From: Thuidium tamariscinum
Taxonomy: Eukaryota > Streptophyta > Bryopsida > Hypnales > Thuidiaceae
Reading direction: 5' to 3'
DNA length: 64,000 nucleotides
Assembly (NCBI GenBank): GCA_947034885.2
Contig: OZ019759.1
Span: 13,146,501-13,210,500 of the forward strand
Below are positions 59,966-64,000 of the stretch, piece by piece. Under the pieces are notes generated by a model that was not told where the DNA came from, did not search any database, and saw nothing but the letters and a program-made list of their open reading frames with translations. Within the stretch, counting starts at the first letter, position 1; every line of letters begins with the position of its first letter. Made by a program: the position numbers and the translations under genes.

Positions 59966-60290
59966 ATTGGGAAATGACATGGCCTGCTCTAAGGTGTACA
60001 AAGGGTATGATAAAAAAAAAAGGAAATGACTTGGTGTGTTGTAAGCTATACAAGGAAGCCAACCAAAAAAAAAAGGGAAATGACTTGGTGTATTGTAAGG
60101 CATACAAGGAAGCCAACCAAAAAAAAAGGGAAATGACTTGGTGTGTTGTAAGTTATACAAGGAAGCCAACCAATAAAAAATGGGAAATGACATGGCGTGC
60201 TGTAAGGCATACAAGTGAAGAAAAAAAAAATGGGTTCAAATGACATGGCTTGCTTGAAGGTGCTAAAGTCAACCAAAAAAAGGGAATGCA
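59966..60290. repeat. Tandem array, about six units of 53 bp
   Basis: Units begin GGAAATGACTTGGTGTGTTG (or close variants), continue TAAGCTATACAAGGAAGCCA and end in a run of A. They start near 59970, 60022, 60077, 60129, 60182 and 60233. The outer units are the most diverged. Both strands give spurious repetitive ORFs. The array sits inside the second CACTA element. Confidence 0.88.
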
Positions 60291-61440
60291 ACGAATAAGA
60301 CCTAGCAGTTGTGCTCCAATATGGCTGTGAGCTAAGGGGAAATGACCTAGTCCTTCACAAACTACGAAAGAAAAAAAAAATGGGGAACTTTAATGTTCAG
60401 GACTTTACACGACAAGATCCTTCACACGTATCAAAAACATCATGTTGCACATGACTCACCTAAAATGGGGCCGAAATCACTTCATCATTTAAAATACTAG
60501 AAAATAGCTTCTGCATAACTATACTTCCGTAAAGATGTCATTCATCAATTGCAGGCCAATACTTCAACCTTGGTAAGTCATTTCAACTCCTGGAAAACGT
60601 GAGGAAGCTAAGCTTGAACCCCTAACCCATAAACAATGCAATCGATCATACTTTGGAACATGTGTCTCCAAGGGAGTCAATAGCGTGGTAGAAACTGACC
60701 TCTTCATGAATTTGGATGCTTCCTCGAATGCCACTACAGCCAACTCTTACGTTCACATGTTATTAGAGTCAGGAATCCCAGATTCTGCGCTCACGCATGG
60801 CCTAGAGCAAAATAGAGGATCCATGGTTGAGGCTCTATAAAAGCGCAAATTAAATGCAATCACGTAGTCTGCAATGAAAATTGTGGGAAAGTTAGCAATA
60901 TTGGTCAGAATTTTGTGATTCAGTCAATTGAGGCATATGTAAGTGAAATTCGCTTCCTTAAAGAATTAGGGAAATAAATCAACAAAAAATTTGATGGCTA
61001 GTAGAAGCTACGTCTAGCATAGGTGCAAGAATCCCATTTCAAAAACAACAACTTCTTCACGACTTTTAAGAGACTCGTTGAAGTCATTTTTTAGTCTTTC
61101 TGTAGTTGGACCACTAGTAAATGACTTCACACAATCAAAGTGCAGTCTAAAATCGCCAGAGCCCACAATAGTATGGACTAGGTATAGCCTAGGGCCTTTG
61201 AAGAAATGGTTTCCAGAACCTACAGGCAGACCCTAAAGCGGAAAACCTACAACCGTATTTGGCTACACTTTGAACTTCACGTTTGGGCAAGATGTTAGCC
61301 ATTTACTGAAGGGTTTGGGGTAGTCCTGAACTTTGAAACTCACAATTTGTAGCTTTAGGGGATTCTACTCAATTGCTAATCAAATGTGATCGCAGTCTAC
61401 TGCACGTAGTCTAATCAGTAGATAGAGCTTAGTAATGATA
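60291..61440. other. Transposon-like sequence without a gene
   Basis: Moderate GC. Scattered AATGACTT/GAAGTCA words to about 61.15 kb suggest the interior and right subterminal part of the second CACTA element. No ORF of interest. Confidence 0.4.
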
Positions 61441-61737
61441 GAATCACGTAGATAGTTAATTATGAGGCACCGCCACTCCTTGAGGCTGTGCCATGCTCAT
61501 GACTTTCTTCCTGGGTCACTTAAACACCTCCCGCGCTTGGCTTTCTTCCTCAGTTCTGCAGTTTTGAGGGTCGACGTGAAGCCAGTGGCGCTCCCTTTCC
61601 GCGGCGATTGGATGCACGTTGAAGGTCTCTCATTGTGCACCACCCGACCGGCTGCACGAATTGCACGCTAGAGTTCCAGATTGTTCGTTCAGAGAAGAGC
61701 GAGGCATTGGAAGAGAGAGGACTTACAACGACTTGAG

Positions 61738-61856
61738 ATGGAAGCGCCCCCTGATAGTCCACCGCCGGAGAAGGGTGAGTATGAGATAGCGCGCGATGAG
61801 AATGTTGCAAGGGTGCGGGTGTTGGCCGCTCCAACCGAGGCAGCAAGAGCCGAGTT
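61738..61856 (+). CDS. Possible first exon of an unidentified gene
   Basis: An ATG at 61738 in a GC-rich patch opens MEAPPDSPPPEKGEYEIARD and continues ENVARVRVLAAPTEAARAEL. It reaches a strong GTGAGT donor at 61857; unspliced, it would stop at TGA 61858-61860 after 40 codons. A second GTGAGT at 61775 is another possible donor. Acidic/proline-rich starts followed by a Tyr-Glu...Ile-Ala-Arg helix are common at plant protein N termini, but I cannot name the family. A MULE-like element begins 265 bp downstream, and later exons are not in the window. Confidence 0.35.
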
Positions 61857-62120
61857 GTGAGTACGCGGAACCCTCTTCCAATCGCCCTTATGACCCCAAT
61901 GTCAGGACAATGTGCTTGTACAGTCTTCCAGTGCTTGTTCTTGCGCGTGTTCAAATTGTAGTGTCCACGGCTGTCATCACAATGTAAGGTTCAATGGAGT
62001 TCGTAGGTCTTGAAGTATTGTCTGGACATCATGCAGATGAAGCTAAGTACCGTTGTTTTATTTTCTTGGTGGTGCACGCTTTCCAAAGCACAACGGCGGC
62101 GCTTTCCTAGGGTTTCAATC

Positions 62121-63974
62121 CAACGATGCTAGAGTGTGAGCGGGGAGCGACAAGCGACGAGCATTGAGCAGCAAGCGTTTAGACTTGAATGCTCATTAAG
62201 ATCTTTTTTACTAAAAATAGACATGTCAGAGTCATAAATAGTGATGTTAGATCCAAAAATAGTAATGTCAAAATTACCAAAATAAAAATTAATAAAAATA
62301 AAAATTTCAAAATAACAATTTATTGCTAAAACATGTTTAATTTAACGTAGTTATTTAGCACTCAAATGTTGTAGGTAGGGCCAAGAATAATAGCCTAACC
62401 TCTCTCACAACATGAAAGGTAGTACAATTGAAGTGATGTACGAATGAATTTCATCCATGTTATATGTTCATTTTTTTGAAATAATTGAAAAATAATTTCA
62501 AATACTCAATTAACATAAAAAAAATAATGTAGCAAACAACTCATCGGATCTAAGGAGACATTTCTTTCTTCAAATTTGGGGGGTTATTTTAAATGTAATT
62601 TAAAAGATTAAAAAAATTCAAAATTAATTTTTAGTAAAAGAAATATTTTTTTCTTAAATTAATTAATTTTTTGGTCAAAATTTGTTTAAACCCAAAAAAA
62701 AAATTCATTTTTTTCAATCAACAAATGGCTCTTCAGAGTGGAAGAGAAATTTCTTGTTACTAGAAACACCTTCCCCCTATTCATTTAGATAATCTTTAAA
62801 TTTAAATTTAATTTGATTTAAATTTATTTTTTAATATTTCAAAAAATATTTTTTTAGATAAATAAAATATTTTTTAAGATAAATAAAATAATTTTGTTCA
62901 AAGCTCCTCGGAATCCGAGGAGCTTTTGTTGAGCTCCGAAAAGCCTTCTTCTAGCGCAAACGGACCTCAAGTCTTAAAGAACTTTAAGCCTTTGTATACC
63001 CCGAAACAACTTTTCTAGGCACCCAAAATAGGCTCCTCGGAACCGAGGAGGTTTCTCTTGGTAGTTAGCACTAGTAAGGGGAGGCTCCTCGGAAACCAAG
63101 GAGCCTTTGTCGAGCTCTGAAAAACCTTCTACTATCACAAACAGACCTTTTTAAAGGACTGTAAGCCTTTGCATACCCCCAAAACAACTTTTCTTGGCAC
63201 CCAAAATGGGCTCCTCTGAACCAAGGAGGCTTCTCTTGGTAGTTAGCACTAGCAAGGAGAGGCTCCTCGGAATTCGAGGAGCCCTCATTAAAAAATATAA
63301 AAATATATTTTTTGAAATATATGTTTTTGAAAAAAAATTTGAAAAAAATTTGAAAAAAAAAATTTTGAATTATTTTTTGAAAAAGATAATTGAATTTTTT
63401 TAATAGTAGTTTAAATTTTCTCCAAATTAATGTGGAAAAGGTGCCTTTAGTAATGAAAAATTGCTTTACGAATCCAAAGAGCCATCTATATTATTATTTA
63501 ATTTATTTTTTTTCAAAATACAAATTTTATTTTGAAAAAAATAATTATGAAATTTTAAAATTTTGATTTCAATTTAAATAAATTCTCAAATTAATTAAAG
63601 GAGGGTCTTTTGGTAACTTCTTTATCTTTAATTAAAAGTACTTGAACATCAATCTTTATCCTAAACAACTAAGTTTTTAATCCCATTCAATATACATGTA
63701 TCATTTAATGCAATGAACAATAGATGTATTTCATCCATCAAAGCCAACTAAATTTTTTTTATTGAAATCCAATCATCCCCATTCATCTCCATTCATCATC
63801 TTTAAACTCATTTATAACCATAAATGTTTACTCTTAACCACGGATATAGGCATCTTATGGTGAAAAGTTTTAAATTTTTTACAAGATTTATGAAAATTGG
63901 TCACACTTCAAAGCTCATTGCTTATCACTCAATGCTCAATGCTCGTGGCTCCCTGCTCATATTTTAGCAACCCT
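62121..63974. mobile_element. MULE-like element with 11-bp target duplication
   Basis: GGGTTTCAATC occurs immediately outside both ends (62110-62120 and 63975-63985). Inside, the left end (GATGCTAGAGTGTGAGCGGG) and the inverted right end (GTTGCTAAAATATGAGCAGG) align, followed by GAGCATTGAGCA in both. The arms extend about 60-90 bp at perhaps 70-75% identity. 9-11-bp duplications are typical of Mutator-like elements. The interior is AT-rich and non-coding apart from a GC-richer tandem repeat at 62904-63285. Confidence 0.72.
62904..63285. repeat. Tandem repeat of about 180 bp with hairpins
   Basis: Two direct copies start at 62904 and 63085, with the beginning of a third at 63263 (period 178-181). 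Each unit contains two near-palindromes built on GGCTCCTCGGAA...GAGGAGCC (for example 63261-63283), plus the shared words CAACTTTTCT and GGTAGTTAGCACTAG. The repeat is much more GC-rich than the surrounding element. Confidence 0.85.
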
Positions 63975-64000
63975 GGGTTTCAATCACCCAACGTTGTCGT

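Larger units (their letters stand above)
56968..61190. mobile_element. Second CACTA element nested in the first; right end unresolved
   Basis: CACTACAAAAAAACAGGGG at 56968 is a typical CACTA terminus and interrupts the tnp2 frame of the first element. About 1.2 kb of subterminal sequence follows, dense in short words such as AATGACT, GAAGTCA and ACGACTT. Similar words recur at 59.05-59.2, 59.7-59.77 and 61.05-61.15 kb, so the element probably reaches at least there. It contains a minus-strand transposase C terminus and a 53-bp tandem array. I found no convincing right terminus, so the end coordinate is only a lower bound. Confidence 0.6.

Noticed and set aside
59777..60291. Phe-rich and Lys-rich repetitive ORFs on both strands
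   Set aside because: They are created by the 53-bp tandem array and its A runs.
61939..61963. TTGTAGTG as the right end of the second CACTA element
   Set aside because: Only 8 bases match the left terminus, the following TCC does not match the left TAC, and accepting it would place a plausible gene exon inside the element without other support.

Overview
The window looks like nuclear DNA of a land plant. The evidence is two short B3-domain (plant-type DNA-binding) genes, CACTA/En-Spm transposase fragments with the plant tnp2 layout, GT-AG introns and many short plant-type DNA transposons. A seedless plant such as a bryophyte or fern is possible, but that is a guess; no rRNA, organelle gene or species marker is present.

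Composition is a mosaic. Very AT-rich stretches (about 11.7-22.8, 25.5-33.1, 35-43 and 46.7-52.4 kb) contain no gene I can support. They hold microsatellites, tandem arrays and nested transposons. Between them lie islands of moderate GC (0-1, 5-10.3, 22.8-25, 33.2-35, 43.2-46.3, 52.4-58.9 and 61.4-62.1 kb) with coding-looking blocks. One GC-rich insert at about 1.1-4.4 kb carries a long transposon-like coiled-coil ORF.

Layout. 1.6-3.7 kb (+): gag-like/plant-transposon ORF split by one TAG. About 5.9-10.0 kb (-): a chain of exon-like blocks with splice sites but several in-frame stops, probably a decayed multi-exon gene, very tentatively FANCD2-like. 11.56-11.69 kb: 132-bp hairpin MITE with CACTA ends. 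22.2 kb: (AT)n tract. 23.27-23.95 kb (+) and 33.39-34.06 kb (-): paralogous two-exon single-B3 genes in opposite orientation. 26.93-27.66 kb: short TIR element. 28.6-29.1 kb: tandem array. 40.02-43.03 kb: a PIF/Harbinger-like element containing two other transposons, one of which carries a tRNA-like sequence. 43.9-45.8 kb: hypothetical ORFs on both strands. 48.3-48.9 kb: two-copy duplication. 52.7-55.0 kb: further coding-looking debris. 55.7-57.0 kb (+): 5' part of a CACTA tnp2 gene, cut exactly at the start of a second CACTA element whose minus-strand 3' tnp2 part lies at 58.3-59.0 kb. 61.74 kb: possible first exon of a gene. 62.12-63.97 kb: MULE-like element with an 11-bp target duplication and a hairpin-bearing tandem repeat.

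The best candidates for functional genes are the two B3 genes. Most other coding traces are transposon-derived or interrupted by stops, as expected of a repeat-rich, slowly decaying region such as a pericentromere or sex-linked segment; that last reading is inference. No operon-like or defence-like system is visible.
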